Positions 1 to 8,560 of a stretch of DNA of 64,000 bases are shown here, in pieces; the first letter of the stretch is position 1, and each line of letters begins with the position of its first letter. Below the pieces are notes generated by a model. The model saw only the letters and a list, made by a program, of their open reading frames with translations. It did no database searches and was not told the origin of the DNA. A program made the position numbers and the translations under genes. The stretch lies in contig NZ_CP064689.1 in assembly GCF_023100945.1 (NCBI RefSeq), positions 6,492,001 through 6,556,000 of the forward strand, given 5' to 3'. The stretch comes from Bradyrhizobium sp. 200. Lineage in GTDB: Bacteria; Pseudomonadota; Alphaproteobacteria; Rhizobiales; Xanthobacteraceae.

Positions 1-682
1 AGAAATCGCCGGCGACGAATTCGACACGATCGCTGACGCCGATCTGCTGAAGATGCCTGCTTGCTGCCTCAGCGCACCGTGGAAGGTCGAAAACAGTGCC
101 GCGCAGTTTCCGGTTTTGCTGCGCGATGGCGCCGAGCAGCTCGCCGGAGCCGCCGCCGACGTCCATCAGGTGCGATATCCCGCTGAAATCGTAGGAACGA
201 AGGATATCCGGCGTTACCAGCCGCGTGAGTTCGGTCATCGCAAGATTGAACTTGTCGACGTTTCCAGGCGTTCGCCCCATCAGTTCGAAACTGTCGGCAA
301 CGCCCTGCAATTCCGCCAAGGTCTTGCCGGTCATCACGGACTCAAGCATTCCGCTCCAGGATTTTGAAAGCATCTCGGCTTCAAGGATTGCCCAGCCCTT
401 GAACGATTGCTCGGCCGCGCTGTCGAGGCAGGCGCCCACTTCCGTCAACGCATAGCTATCTTCGCCGGTTCGCGAACATATGCCGATCGTGGAGAGTGCA
501 GTGAGCAGACGTCGAAGCGCCCGTTCGTCCGCGCCGGTTGCCTTTGCGAGCTTGCCAGGCGTCTGCGGCCCGTAGCTCAACAGCTCGGCGAGCCCGAGTC
601 TGGCGGCCACGTAGATCACTGCGGTCACACGGTGCGACTGTATGAGGTCGAAAAGCCTGAGGGCCGATACTTGCGATGACAT
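1..682 (-). CDS. SAM-dependent O-methyltransferase, 3' end cut by window edge
   Basis: This is an open frame read leftwards from an ATG at 682 that runs off the window, giving about 227 residues. A perfect AGGAGG Shine-Dalgarno lies just upstream of the ATG. The first ~95 residues look like the winged-helix dimerisation domain of plant-type and acetylserotonin O-methyltransferases. They are followed by SAM motif I (MDVGGGSGELLGAI, from about residue 173) and the start of the next conserved block (EFVAGDF) at the edge. The C-terminal catalytic part is not visible. The family methylates small aromatic or polyketide hydroxyls; the substrate cannot be told here. It diverges from vanA, so methyl-aromatic metabolism is a tempting context, but that is inference. 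Confidence 0.85.
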   Translation of the reverse strand, partial: MSSQVSALRLFDLIQSHRVTAVIYVAARLGLAELLSYGPQTPGKLAKATGADERALRRLLTALSTIGICSRTGEDSYALTEVGACLDSAAEQSFKGWAILEAEMLSKSWSGMLESVMTGKTLAELQGVADSFELMGRTPGNVDKFNLAMTELTRLVTPDILRSYDFSGISHLMDVGGGSGELLGAIAQQNRKLRGTVFDLPRCAEAASRHLQQIGVSDRVEFVAGDF

Positions 683-856
683 CGCGCCTCCTGATCACCG
701 CATTACTTTGCGACTGGATTATCGCCGAAGCTTTCGCTCAACCGCCAGGCGAGCGCAGCAGTCACTTGCTTTGGTGACGCGTGCAGAAGCACCCGCACGA
801 CCTGCGATCAGGGTGACGGCAAACAGGAGCTGACGGAATGAGATACTTCACAAAAC

Positions 857-870
857 TAATGTATACATTA
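857..870. promoter_or_regulatory. Palindromic operator 1, GTATAC core
   Basis: TAATGTATACATTA is a perfect 14-bp palindrome in the AT-rich gap between the methyltransferase and vanA. Its core matches the TGTATACA-type sites bound by FCD-subfamily GntR regulators, and such a regulator is encoded just downstream at 2011. The binding itself is inferred. Confidence 0.6.
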
Positions 871-922
871 TTGGTATTATAGCACCTTATTTTACTTTAT
901 ATTGCGAAACCTAGGCACTTAC

Positions 923-930
923 TGTATACA
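923..930. promoter_or_regulatory. Palindromic operator 2, GTATAC core
   Basis: TGTATACA is an 8-bp palindrome 26 bp before the vanA start. Its centre lies 63 bp (six helical turns) from the centre of operator 1. It probably overlaps the transcription start region of vanA, so a bound repressor would block initiation. No clear -10/-35 pair can be fixed; the segment 871-900 is promoter-like and AT-rich. Confidence 0.55.
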
Positions 931-956
931 CGATGCACTCAACAGGGAGTGCAGTC

Positions 957-2006
957 ATGCCGTCCTCTTTCCCGCTCAATGCCTGGTACGCCGCCGCCTG
1001 GGATGTCGATCTCAAGCACGCGCTGTTTCCGCGCACGATCTGCGGCAAGCATGTTGTGATGTACCGCCAGTCCGACGGACGGGTGTGTGCGCTGGAAGAT
1101 GCCTGCTGGCACCGGCTGGTGCCGCTGTCCAAGGGGCGGCTCGATGGCGACACCGTCGTCTGCGGCTATCACGGGCTGAAGTTCAATGCGCAGGGCCGCT
1201 GCACCTACATGCCCTCGCAGGAAACCATCAACCCGTCGGCCTGCGTGCGTTCCTATCCCGTGGTCGAACGGCATCGTTTCATCTGGCTATGGATGGGCGA
1301 TCCGGCGCTGGCCGATCCCGCGCTGGTACCCGACATGCACTGGAACCACGATCCGGCCTGGGCCGGCGACGGCAAGACCATTCATGTAAAGTGCGACTAC
1401 CGCCTCGTGGTCGACAATCTGATGGACCTCACCCACGAGACTTTCGTGCATGGCTCCAGCATTGGCAATGACCACGTCGCCGAAGCCCCCTTCGACGTCA
1501 CCCATGGCGACAAGACCGTGACCGTGACGCGCTGGATGAAGGGCATCGACGCGCCGCCGTTCTGGGCCGCGCAGTTGCAGAAGCCCGGGCCGGTCGACCG
1601 CTGGCAGATCATAAATTTCCAGGCGCCCGGCACCGTCAATATCGACGTCGGCGTCGCGCCCGCCGGCACCGGCGCGCCGGAGGGCGACCGCTCGCAGGGC
1701 GTCAACGGTTTTGTGCTCAACACCATGACGCCGGAGACCGACACGACCTGTCACTATTTCTGGGCCTTCGTCCGCAATTACCGGACATCAGAGCAGAAGC
1801 TGACCACCGAAATCCGCGAAGGCGTTGCCGGCATCTTCCACGAGGACGAAATCATCCTCGAAGCGCAGCAGCGCGCGATGAACGAAAATCCGGATCGCAC
1901 CTTCTACAACCTCAACATCGATGCCGGCGCCATGTGGGCGCGGCGCGTGATCGACCGCATGGTCGCGCGAGAAAGAGCGCCGCAGACCGTCCAGGCCGCG
2001 GAGTGA
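957..2006 (+). CDS. vanA: Vanillate O-demethylase, Rieske oxygenase subunit
   Basis: VanA is the terminal oxygenase that, with VanB, demethylates vanillate to protocatechuate and formaldehyde. The 349-residue product has the Rieske [2Fe-2S] motif Cys50-x-His52 and Cys69-x2-His72, followed by a mononuclear iron motif in VDNLMDLTHETFVH (Asp/His/His). Length and the opening FPLNAWYAAAWD fit the family. An in-frame ATG at 933 also exists, but GGGAG is spaced correctly for 957 and family members begin at this point. The regulator gene starts 4 bp after the stop and vanB follows, so this is a vanA-vanR-vanB operon. A related methoxy-aromatic demethylase (for example for veratrate or a methoxybenzoate) cannot be excluded. 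Confidence 0.9.
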   Translation: MPSSFPLNAWYAAAWDVDLKHALFPRTICGKHVVMYRQSDGRVCALEDACWHRLVPLSKGRLDGDTVVCGYHGLKFNAQGRCTYMPSQETINPSACVRSYPVVERHRFIWLWMGDPALADPALVPDMHWNHDPAWAGDGKTIHVKCDYRLVVDNLMDLTHETFVHGSSIGNDHVAEAPFDVTHGDKTVTVTRWMKGIDAPPFWAAQLQKPGPVDRWQIINFQAPGTVNIDVGVAPAGTGAPEGDRSQGVNGFVLNTMTPETDTTCHYFWAFVRNYRTSEQKLTTEIREGVAGIFHEDEIILEAQQRAMNENPDRTFYNLNIDAGAMWARRVIDRMVARERAPQTVQAAE

Positions 2007-2010
2007 AGTC

Positions 2011-2763
2011 ATGAGCCAACGCGACGCCGAGCGCTCCGTCTCGCAAACCGTGCGCGCGCAGCTCGCGCTGCGCGACATGATCCTTTCGGGCCGGCTGCGC
2101 CCGGGCGAACGCATCTCCGAGCTGCAGGCGGTCGATATCACCGGCGTGTCGCGGACGCCGGTGCGGCTGGCGCTGGTGCGGCTGGAGGATGAAGGGCTGC
2201 TGCAGGCGATCCCCTCCGGCGGCTTCATGGTGAAGGCGTTCACCGAACGCGATATTCTGGATTCGATCGAGCTGCGCGGCACGCTGGAGGGCCTCGCCGC
2301 CCGCTTTGCGGCCGAGCGCGGCGTCAGCGCGCGCAGCCTCGAGCCATTGAAGGAATGCCTCGCCGATCTGGATCAACTGGTGCGCCAGGACCCGATTTCG
2401 GTCGAAGCCTTTTCCGCCTATGTCACCATGAACGCGCGCTTTCACGCGCTGCTCAACGAACTATCCGCCAGTGCGCCATTGATCCGCGAAATCGATCGCG
2501 TCTCTGCGCTGCCGTTCGCTTCGCCAAGCGCTTTCGTGATGGCGCAGTCGGCGCTGCCGGAGGCGCATCAGATCCTGCTGCTCGGGCAGGATCATCACCG
2601 CATCGTGGTCGACGCCATCGAGAACCGCGAGGGCGCGCGGGCCGAGGCCGTGATGCGCGAGCATTCACGGCTAGCCGCGCGCAATTTGCGGCTCGCGATC
2701 CGAAACCGCACGCATCTCGAACTGATGCCGGCGCTCGCCTTGCTCAAATCGTCAGCCGAATAG
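2011..2763 (+). CDS. vanR: GntR-family (FCD subfamily) regulator, probable VanR
   Basis: This 250-residue protein has an N-terminal GntR winged helix (about residues 10-75: LRDMILSGRLRPGERIS, then a recognition region around GVSRTPVRLAL). An all-helical FCD effector domain follows, with the histidines typical of its metal/ligand site (FHALL, HHRIV, REHSRLA). VanR proteins of this class repress vanAB and are relieved by vanillate. Here the gene sits inside the operon between vanA and vanB, 4 bp after vanA and 9 bp before vanB, which implies autoregulation through the GTATAC palindromes upstream of vanA. Confidence 0.88.
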   Translation: MSQRDAERSVSQTVRAQLALRDMILSGRLRPGERISELQAVDITGVSRTPVRLALVRLEDEGLLQAIPSGGFMVKAFTERDILDSIELRGTLEGLAARFAAERGVSARSLEPLKECLADLDQLVRQDPISVEAFSAYVTMNARFHALLNELSASAPLIREIDRVSALPFASPSAFVMAQSALPEAHQILLLGQDHHRIVVDAIENREGARAEAVMREHSRLAARNLRLAIRNRTHLELMPALALLKSSAE

Positions 2764-2772
2764 GGATCGCCC

Positions 2773-3753
2773 ATGCGTTTTGCCGAGCAATGGAGTTGGT
2801 GCACCGTCGAATCCATCCGCGACGTGACGCCCACGATCCGCGAATTCAAGCTGCGCCCCGAGAACGGCCGCGTGCCGCCCTACCCGGCCGGCAGCCATAT
2901 CGGTGTTGCCGTGCTGATCGACGGACAGCCCGCGCGGCGCTCCTATTCGCTGGTGGAGAACAGCGATACCGGCACCTATCGCATCGCGGTCCGGCTGGCG
3001 CCGGACAGCCGCGGCGGCTCGCGTGGCATGTGGAATTTGCGAGCCGGCGCACGGATCGAGACGTCAAATCCGGCGTCGCTGCTCGAAATCGACTGGACGC
3101 GGAAGAATTATTGCCTGATCGCCGGCGGCATCGGCATCACGCCAATCACAGGTATCGCAGCCGCCTTGCACCGCAGGAATATCGACGCCCCCTTGCACTA
3201 CGCCGTCAAATCACGCGGCGATGCCGCCTTCCTCGACGAGCTCTCGGCGCTGCTCGGCGACCTCTTGATCGTGCACGCCTCCGACGAAGGCGAGCGGCTC
3301 GACCTCGAAGCCACCTTCCGCGCCTTGCCGGACGATACCATCGCCATCATGTGCGGGCCGATGCGGATGCTGGAGACGGCGCGGCGTGCCTGGAACGGCG
3401 CGGGACGCGCGCCGGCCGATCTGCGCTATGAGACCTTCGGCTCCAGCGGCTTGAAGCCGACGGCGGAATTCCGCGTGCGCCTGAAGGGTTCGGACGCCGA
3501 GTTGGTCGTGCCGCAGAACAGCTCGATGCTGGACGCACTGAACGGCGCCGGGTTCGAGGTGATCTCCGACTGCCAGCGCGGCGAATGCGGCGTTTGCGCA
3601 ATCGACGTCGTTGCCGTCGAGGGCGAGATCGATCATCGCGACGTGTTCTTCAGCGACCAGCAGAAGCAGGACAACCGCAAGATCTGCCCCTGCGTCTCGC
3701 GCGCGGTGGGCGTCGTCACCATCGACACGCTGTACCGGCCGGAAGCGGCTTAG
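2773..3753 (+). CDS. vanB: Vanillate O-demethylase reductase subunit
   Basis: VanB passes electrons from NAD(P)H through FMN and a plant-type [2Fe-2S] cluster to VanA. The 326-residue product shows the phthalate-dioxygenase-reductase order: an FMN domain with ARRSYSL (about 55-62), a nucleotide-binding domain with AGGIGITPI, then a C-terminal ferredoxin domain with Cys267, Cys272, Cys275 and Cys305. It starts 9 bp after the regulator and ends the operon. A palindromic repeat follows it. Confidence 0.92.
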   Translation: MRFAEQWSWCTVESIRDVTPTIREFKLRPENGRVPPYPAGSHIGVAVLIDGQPARRSYSLVENSDTGTYRIAVRLAPDSRGGSRGMWNLRAGARIETSNPASLLEIDWTRKNYCLIAGGIGITPITGIAAALHRRNIDAPLHYAVKSRGDAAFLDELSALLGDLLIVHASDEGERLDLEATFRALPDDTIAIMCGPMRMLETARRAWNGAGRAPADLRYETFGSSGLKPTAEFRVRLKGSDAELVVPQNSSMLDALNGAGFEVISDCQRGECGVCAIDVVAVEGEIDHRDVFFSDQQKQDNRKICPCVSRAVGVVTIDTLYRPEAA

Positions 3754-3782
3754 TTAGCGCACTGCGGATATTCGGCAATAGC

Positions 3783-3921
3783 CCCACCTCTCCCGCTTGC
3801 GGGGGAGGTCGGATCGCATCGTAAGATGCGATCCGGGTGGGGGAAACTCTCTCCACGCGGGCAGTGTGACTCGCGGCGGCACCCCCACCCCGGCCCTCCC
3901 CCGCACGCGGGAGAGGGAGGT
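3783..3921. repeat. Palindromic intergenic repeat, CCTCTCCC family
   Basis: This is a compound palindrome between the 3' ends of vanB and the convergent GMC gene. It has outer arms of the type CCTCTCCCGC/GCGGGAGAGG and an inner perfect 11-bp stem at 3810-3820 / 3825-3835 (CGGATCGCATC, GTAA loop). Elements of this look are dispersed in Bradyrhizobium genomes. Here it may end transcripts arriving from both sides. Confidence 0.7.
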
Positions 3922-3936
3922 CATGAACATCACGGC

Positions 3937-5580
3937 CTAGGCCGGCACCGGAAACCTGACCGCCTCCAGCGCGGTCTTGCCGCGGATCATGTCGGAGGCC
4001 TTGTCGGCGATCATCAGCGTCGAGGCGTTGAGATTGGCCGAGATCATCCGCGGCATGATCGAGGCATCGACCACGCGCAATCCCTGCAGCCCGTGCACGC
4101 GCAACTGGTCGTCGACCACGGCCCATTTCGCGTCCGCCGGTCCCATGCGGCAGGTGCAGCCGGGATGGAACGTGGTGGTGCCGCGCTCGGTGGCGGCGGC
4201 GAGGAACTCGTCGTCGCTCTGCACCTTCGGCCCCGGAAAATCCTCATAGGCATAATAGGGCGCAAGCGGCTTGGATGCCAGCAGCCGGCGCGCCAGCTTC
4301 ATGCCGGCGACGACGACGCGGCGATCGATCTCCTCGACCAGATAGTTGGTCTGGATGACCGGCGGCGCGAACGGATCGGCGGAGCGGATGCGGACATAGC
4401 CGCGGCTCTCGGGGCGTTGCTGCCATGAGGCCACCGTCATGCCGGGCTCGTCCTCAAGCTGGCCCTGCACGCCTTCCTTGTAGCTTGCCGGCGTAAACGT
4501 GAGCTGCAGGTCGGAGCTTTCGGTGGTCTCGCCGGAATGCCAGAAGCAATAGACCATGGTCGGCGACAGCGAGAGCAGGCCGCGCCGCGTCGTCGCCCAT
4601 TTCAGCGCTTCGACCCACAGGCTCACGCCGCGCCTGAGTTCGTTGATGGTCCTGATGTTCTTGACGCGCGCGACCGAACGCGGCGCGTAGTGATCCTGCA
4701 GGCCCTCGCCGACACCCGGTAGTGCGTGACGGACCTCGATGCCGTGCGACTGCAACAACTCCGGCGACCCGACGCCCGACAATTGCAGCACCTGCGGCGA
4801 GTTATAGGTTCCGCCGGAAAGAATGACTTCCTTGTTGGCGCGCACCTCGACGGGCGCGCCGCCCTTGCCGCCCTTGAGATAGCGCACGCCGACCGCGCGC
4901 TTGCCCTCGAAAATGAGGTTGGTGACATGCGCATGCGTGCGTACATCGACATTGCCGCGCTTCCGCGCCGGATGCAGGAACGCCTTCGCGGCGCTCATGC
5001 GCAGGCCCTTCTCGATGGTGCGCTGGCAGTAGGACACGCCTTCCTGGATCGCACCGTTGTAGTCGGGGTTGCGCGGAATCCCGAGGCTGACGGCGCCCTC
5101 CATGAAGGCCTCGCACAGCGGATCCTGCCACTCCATGGTGGTGACGGTCAGACTGCCGTCGCGCCCGCGATAGGTCTCGTCGCCCTCGCCGACCCGCCGC
5201 TCCAGCCGCTTGAAATAGGGCAGCACGTCCGGATAGCCCCAGCCGCGATTGCCGAGCTGCGCCCAGGTGTCGAAATCCTGGCGCTGGCCGCGGTTGTAGA
5301 TGTGGCCGTTGATCGATGACGATCCGCCCAGCGTCTTGCCGCGCGGCGCGTAGATGCTGCGGCCGCCGGTCCACGGGCCCGGCTCTTGGCTGTAGGCCCA
5401 GTTGACGCTCTTCATGTGGAACGTCTTGATGAAGCCGGCCGGCAAGTGGATGTAGGGATGCCAGTCGCTCGGTCCCGCTTCCAGCACGCAGATGCGGGCC
5501 GTAGAGTCTTCGCTGAGCCGGTTGGCGAGCACGCTGCCTGCGGAGCCCGCGCCGATAATCACGTAATCGAACGTTTCCAT
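3937..5580 (-). CDS. GMC-family oxidoreductase (choline dehydrogenase-like)
   Basis: This 547-residue FAD-dependent alcohol dehydrogenase or oxidase opens with the dinucleotide fold FDYVIIGAGSAGSVLANRL. It carries the GMC signatures ARGKTLGGSSSING-like (PRGKTLGGSSSINGHIYNRG region) and SGGTYNSPQVLQLSGVG. Near the C-terminus is the catalytic histidine region FHPGCTCRMG with the following VVDASIMP block. The frame stays open upstream, but ATG 5580 gives the normal family N-terminus directly before the FAD fold. The ribosome site is weak. It resembles BetA and the broad AlkJ/aryl-alcohol class; there is no betB or betI nearby, so the substrate is unassigned. It is probably co-transcribed with the GNAT gene just upstream (23-bp gap). 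Confidence 0.88.
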   Translation of the reverse strand: METFDYVIIGAGSAGSVLANRLSEDSTARICVLEAGPSDWHPYIHLPAGFIKTFHMKSVNWAYSQEPGPWTGGRSIYAPRGKTLGGSSSINGHIYNRGQRQDFDTWAQLGNRGWGYPDVLPYFKRLERRVGEGDETYRGRDGSLTVTTMEWQDPLCEAFMEGAVSLGIPRNPDYNGAIQEGVSYCQRTIEKGLRMSAAKAFLHPARKRGNVDVRTHAHVTNLIFEGKRAVGVRYLKGGKGGAPVEVRANKEVILSGGTYNSPQVLQLSGVGSPELLQSHGIEVRHALPGVGEGLQDHYAPRSVARVKNIRTINELRRGVSLWVEALKWATTRRGLLSLSPTMVYCFWHSGETTESSDLQLTFTPASYKEGVQGQLEDEPGMTVASWQQRPESRGYVRIRSADPFAPPVIQTNYLVEEIDRRVVVAGMKLARRLLASKPLAPYYAYEDFPGPKVQSDDEFLAAATERGTTTFHPGCTCRMGPADAKWAVVDDQLRVHGLQGLRVVDASIMPRMISANLNASTLMIADKASDMIRGKTALEAVRFPVPA

Positions 5581-5603
5581 CGTATCGTTTCTGGCGCGGC
5601 CTG

Positions 5604-6197
5604 TTACCGCGTCTTTTCGTTGAGTTGATAGGTGAGATGCGCCTTCACCGTCGGCCATTCGCTGGCGATGATGCTGTAAACCACGGTATCGCGCAACGTT
5701 CCGTTTGGCGCGATCTGATGGCTGCGCAAAACGCCGTCGAGCTTGGCGCCGAGGCGTTCGATGCCGCGCCGGCTCTGGTGATTGAAGAAGTGCGTGCGGA
5801 ACTCTACCGCAATGCAATTCAGCTTCTCGAAGGCGTGCGTCAGCAGCAGCAATTTGCACTGCGTATTGAGCGCGCTGCGCTGCACGCGCTTGGCGTACCA
5901 GGTCGAGCCGATCTCGACGCGGCGATTGGCGGCATCGACGTTCATGTAGGTGGTCATGCCCGCGACCCTGCCTTCGGTGTCGTACACCGTGAACGGCAGC
6001 ATCGAGCCGGCGGCGAACAGTCCGAGGCGGCGGTCGATTTCGTTGCGCATGTTTTCGGCGGTCGGGATGAAGGTGTACCACAGCTTCCACAGTTCGCCGT
6101 CGCGCACGGCGTCGGTGAGCCCGTCGACTTGATCGTGCGACAGCGGTTCGAGCCGAGCGTATTTGCCCTGGAGGGTAACCGGTTCTAGAAAGGCCAT
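5604..6197 (-). CDS. GNAT-family N-acetyltransferase (RimJ/RimL-like)
   Basis: The 197-residue product matches the Acetyltransf_3 group. It opens with LQGKYARLEPLSHDQVDGL, has a central VAGMTTYMNVDAANRRVEIGSTWY strand typical of RimJ/RimL homologues, and a late SIIASEWPTVK motif common to this subgroup. The acceptor could be a protein N-terminus, an amino acid or a small amine; nothing here decides it. GGAG sits correctly before ATG 6197. It lies 23 bp upstream of the GMC gene and is probably in the same transcript. Confidence 0.85.
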   Translation of the reverse strand: MAFLEPVTLQGKYARLEPLSHDQVDGLTDAVRDGELWKLWYTFIPTAENMRNEIDRRLGLFAAGSMLPFTVYDTEGRVAGMTTYMNVDAANRRVEIGSTWYAKRVQRSALNTQCKLLLLTHAFEKLNCIAVEFRTHFFNHQSRRGIERLGAKLDGVLRSHQIAPNGTLRDTVVYSIIASEWPTVKAHLTYQLNEKTR

Positions 6198-6219
6198 TTA
6201 ATTCTCCGCTAGCAACAGC

Positions 6220-6328
6220 GTCATTGCCTGCGACAAACGCGAAGCGTTTGCGCAAGGGAGCGTAGCGACGAAGCAATCCACCTATCCTCGTGTGGCGGCA
6301 TGGATTGCTTCGCTGCGCTCGCAATGAC
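6220..6328. repeat. GTCATTGC palindrome copy A, with nested hairpin insertion
   Basis: The element starts GTCATTGC and ends GCAATGAC, with inner arms GACGAAGCAATCCA / TGGATTGCTTCG. The left arm carries about 27 extra bases with their own hairpin AAACGC-GAA-GCGTTT, which makes this the longest of five copies in the window (others at 14620, 24818, 26107 and 29079). Confidence 0.85.
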
Positions 6329-6336
6329 GGACGTTA

Positions 6337-7263
6337 TCACGTGTTCAAAAAATTCAGCGCCAGCCCCGGCCGCGCCCAGTCCATCGCGATCAGCTCACCC
6401 TTGCCCGACAGCGTGATGTAGGCCGTCTTCAGATCCGGCCCGCCGAAGGCGATATTGGTGGTGACGCGGTCGCCGGTCGGCACCTGCTCGACCAGCGTGC
6501 CGTCGGGCGCGATCACCGAGATGCAGCCCGAGACCAGCGTCGCGATGCAGACATTGCCGCCCGCCTCCACCGCCATCGAATCGAACATCTGGTAACCGCC
6601 TAGCCCCGCGATCGGCTTGCCGCGCTCGCCGCGATAGATCACGTCGCGCGGCTTGATGGTGCCGGGCTCGGCAATTTCATAGGCCCACAGCCGCGCGGTC
6701 GGCGTCTCCGCGATGTAGACCGTCTTCTCGTCCGGCGACAGGCCGATGCCGTTGGCGGGCAGCACGCCGTGCACGGCTTCGACGATCTCCTTCATGCCGG
6801 GCTTGACGTAGTAGAACGCACCGACATCCATCTCGCGGGCGCGGCGCTTGCCGAGATCGGAGAACCACAGACCGCCGTGCCTGTCGAACACCAGGTCGTT
6901 GGGCCCGCGTAGTGCGTGCTCGCCGCATCTGTCGACGACGGTCTCGACCTTGCCGCTCTGCATATCGATCCGCTGGATCGAGCCGCCCTGATAGTCATCG
7001 GGCTGCGGTCCCGGCATGATCATCTTGCCCGTGGGAATCCAGCTAAAGCCGCCATTGTTGCAGATGTACATCTTGCCGTCGGGGCCAAGCGCTGCGCCAT
7101 TGGGGCCACCGGGAATCTCCGCGACCACCTCTTTCCGCCCGTCGGGATAAACCCGCGTCAGCCGCTTGCCGCGGATTTCGACCAGCACCACCGAACCATC
7201 AGGCATCACCACCGGGCCTTCCGGAAACTCCAGATCGGTGGCGAGAACGCGGATATTGGCCAT
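6337..7263 (-). CDS. SMP-30/gluconolactonase-family lactonase
   Basis: This is a 308-residue six-bladed beta-propeller of the SMP-30/LRE family, whose members hydrolyse sugar or aromatic lactones at a divalent metal. Visible family marks are the metal-ligand Glu in LEFPEGPVV, the Asn in RGPNDLVFDRHGGLWFSDLG, and the Asp in GIGLSPDEKTVYIAET. ATG 7263 is chosen over an upstream in-frame start because GGGAGG is correctly spaced and the protein then begins at the first propeller strand. No signal peptide is seen. Sugar-acid genes are not adjacent, so the substrate is open. Confidence 0.88.
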   Translation of the reverse strand: MANIRVLATDLEFPEGPVVMPDGSVVLVEIRGKRLTRVYPDGRKEVVAEIPGGPNGAALGPDGKMYICNNGGFSWIPTGKMIMPGPQPDDYQGGSIQRIDMQSGKVETVVDRCGEHALRGPNDLVFDRHGGLWFSDLGKRRAREMDVGAFYYVKPGMKEIVEAVHGVLPANGIGLSPDEKTVYIAETPTARLWAYEIAEPGTIKPRDVIYRGERGKPIAGLGGYQMFDSMAVEAGGNVCIATLVSGCISVIAPDGTLVEQVPTGDRVTTNIAFGGPDLKTAYITLSGKGELIAMDWARPGLALNFLNT

Positions 7264-7393
7264 GAATCCTCCCGGCTTGCTTTGGCTGCAGGCGGATTCC
7301 AGACGACCCCGCACGCGCAACATTTTCGTTACGCGCTGTTATGGCAAAGTCGATATCGCTTGCCAACCCAACGGCCTGCACACCAGCTATCGC

Positions 7394-8455
7394 TTAAGGG
7401 CGCGCCGTGTCGGGAACGTCCGGCGGCCGCGTAGCCTCCTCGCCCAGAAGGCCGGGCAGGATATCCCGCGCATCCGGCCCAAGCGGCAGCGTATCCGCCC
7501 TGCTGCGCGCCCATCCCACGTACGTAACCGACGTCAACAAGCCTCCGCCGGCCGTGGATCGCAGGGGAATAGACAACAACGCGGCGGTGACTTCTGTGCG
7601 TCGATAAAGCACACGGCCGCCGGCTTCGAGAATTTCCAGCCGGCGCGCGCCCACCGTGTCGATCCAGGGATTCCATGACCCCTGAAAAATATCGGTGCCC
7701 ACCTTGACGGTGCGAACCGAAATGATCGCTTCCGCATCCTCGATACGTCCGGCATCGCGGACCAGACATTCTCCGGCTGAGATGCGTGCCTGGACACGGT
7801 CCTCAACGCGCCTGGGCTTTGTGCCGCGCAACGCGAGATGCTGTTCGGGCCAAACGATCAGCGTGCGCGGCAAATCGGGCTTCGGGCATTGATCCCGGCG
7901 CTCGATGCGATAGCTAGCCAACTCGATCTTCTTCCCATCGGGAAATCTTGCCGCAGCGATGACGCGAGCAACAGCGCCATTGTAGAGCAGGCGCAGGCAG
8001 AGCGCTTCGCAATAAGGCCCCTCACCTCGCCGGCCGGTATGGGAAGAGCTTGGCAGTTCGATCGCGACGATGGCGGGCAGCTTGATGACGCCCGGAGGCT
8101 GCGCGTCCGTCGCCTGCAGTTGCGCGATCTCCTGCTCGAGCGGCGCGTTGATCGCGGCGGGCAGCTTGAACGCAACGACAAGCACGACTGCGAGCGGCAC
8201 GAGGTTCACCATCCAGCGAACCTGTCGCGTCGTGGAATCCAATCCAGCGACCATCCCGAATTTCAGGACGAGCCACTGCAACCCCCACCAGACGACGAGA
8301 TAGATAAAGAGCGAGGGCGTAATGCCAAGAATCAGGCCCGGCAGGATGCCCAGCAGCAGCCCGAACACCGCCGTCACCGGGAACGCGATGACGATGACCG
8401 CCGCCACGCCGGTGCCGACAAGAAAGCGCAGGAAACGAGAGGACGCCAATCGCAA
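7394..8455 (-). CDS. Hypothetical membrane protein
   Basis: I do not recognise this family. The 353-residue protein begins with three hydrophobic segments (about residues 8-30, 33-65 and 85-100). A hydrophilic, probably periplasmic or cytosolic domain follows, with Cys residues at CEALCLRLLYNG and ECLVRD. The C-terminus is Pro/Asp-rich. No ATG fits the frame at the front: TTG 8455 opens it, while TTG 8449 has a better spaced GAGG (7 bp). Both neighbours on this strand are more than 100 bp away, so it is probably monocistronic. Confidence 0.7.
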   Translation of the reverse strand: MRLASSRFLRFLVGTGVAAVIVIAFPVTAVFGLLLGILPGLILGITPSLFIYLVVWWGLQWLVLKFGMVAGLDSTTRQVRWMVNLVPLAVVLVVAFKLPAAINAPLEQEIAQLQATDAQPPGVIKLPAIVAIELPSSSHTGRRGEGPYCEALCLRLLYNGAVARVIAAARFPDGKKIELASYRIERRDQCPKPDLPRTLIVWPEQHLALRGTKPRRVEDRVQARISAGECLVRDAGRIEDAEAIISVRTVKVGTDIFQGSWNPWIDTVGARRLEILEAGGRVLYRRTEVTAALLSIPLRSTAGGGLLTSVTYVGWARSRADTLPLGPDARDILPGLLGEEATRPPDVPDTARP

Positions 8456-8560
8456 ACCTCTGGTGCAATTTCGAGCGAGCTCAACACACTTAGACAGTGT
8501 TCGTTAAGACCACGCTAAACCAACAGTTGCGATTGGGGCCGTAGCCATCCTACCCGCCAC

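Noticed and set aside
5581..6324. N-terminal extension of the GMC gene to 795 residues
   Set aside because: The extension is antisense-like Arg/His-rich sequence overlapping the GNAT gene; the family N-terminus starts at 5580.
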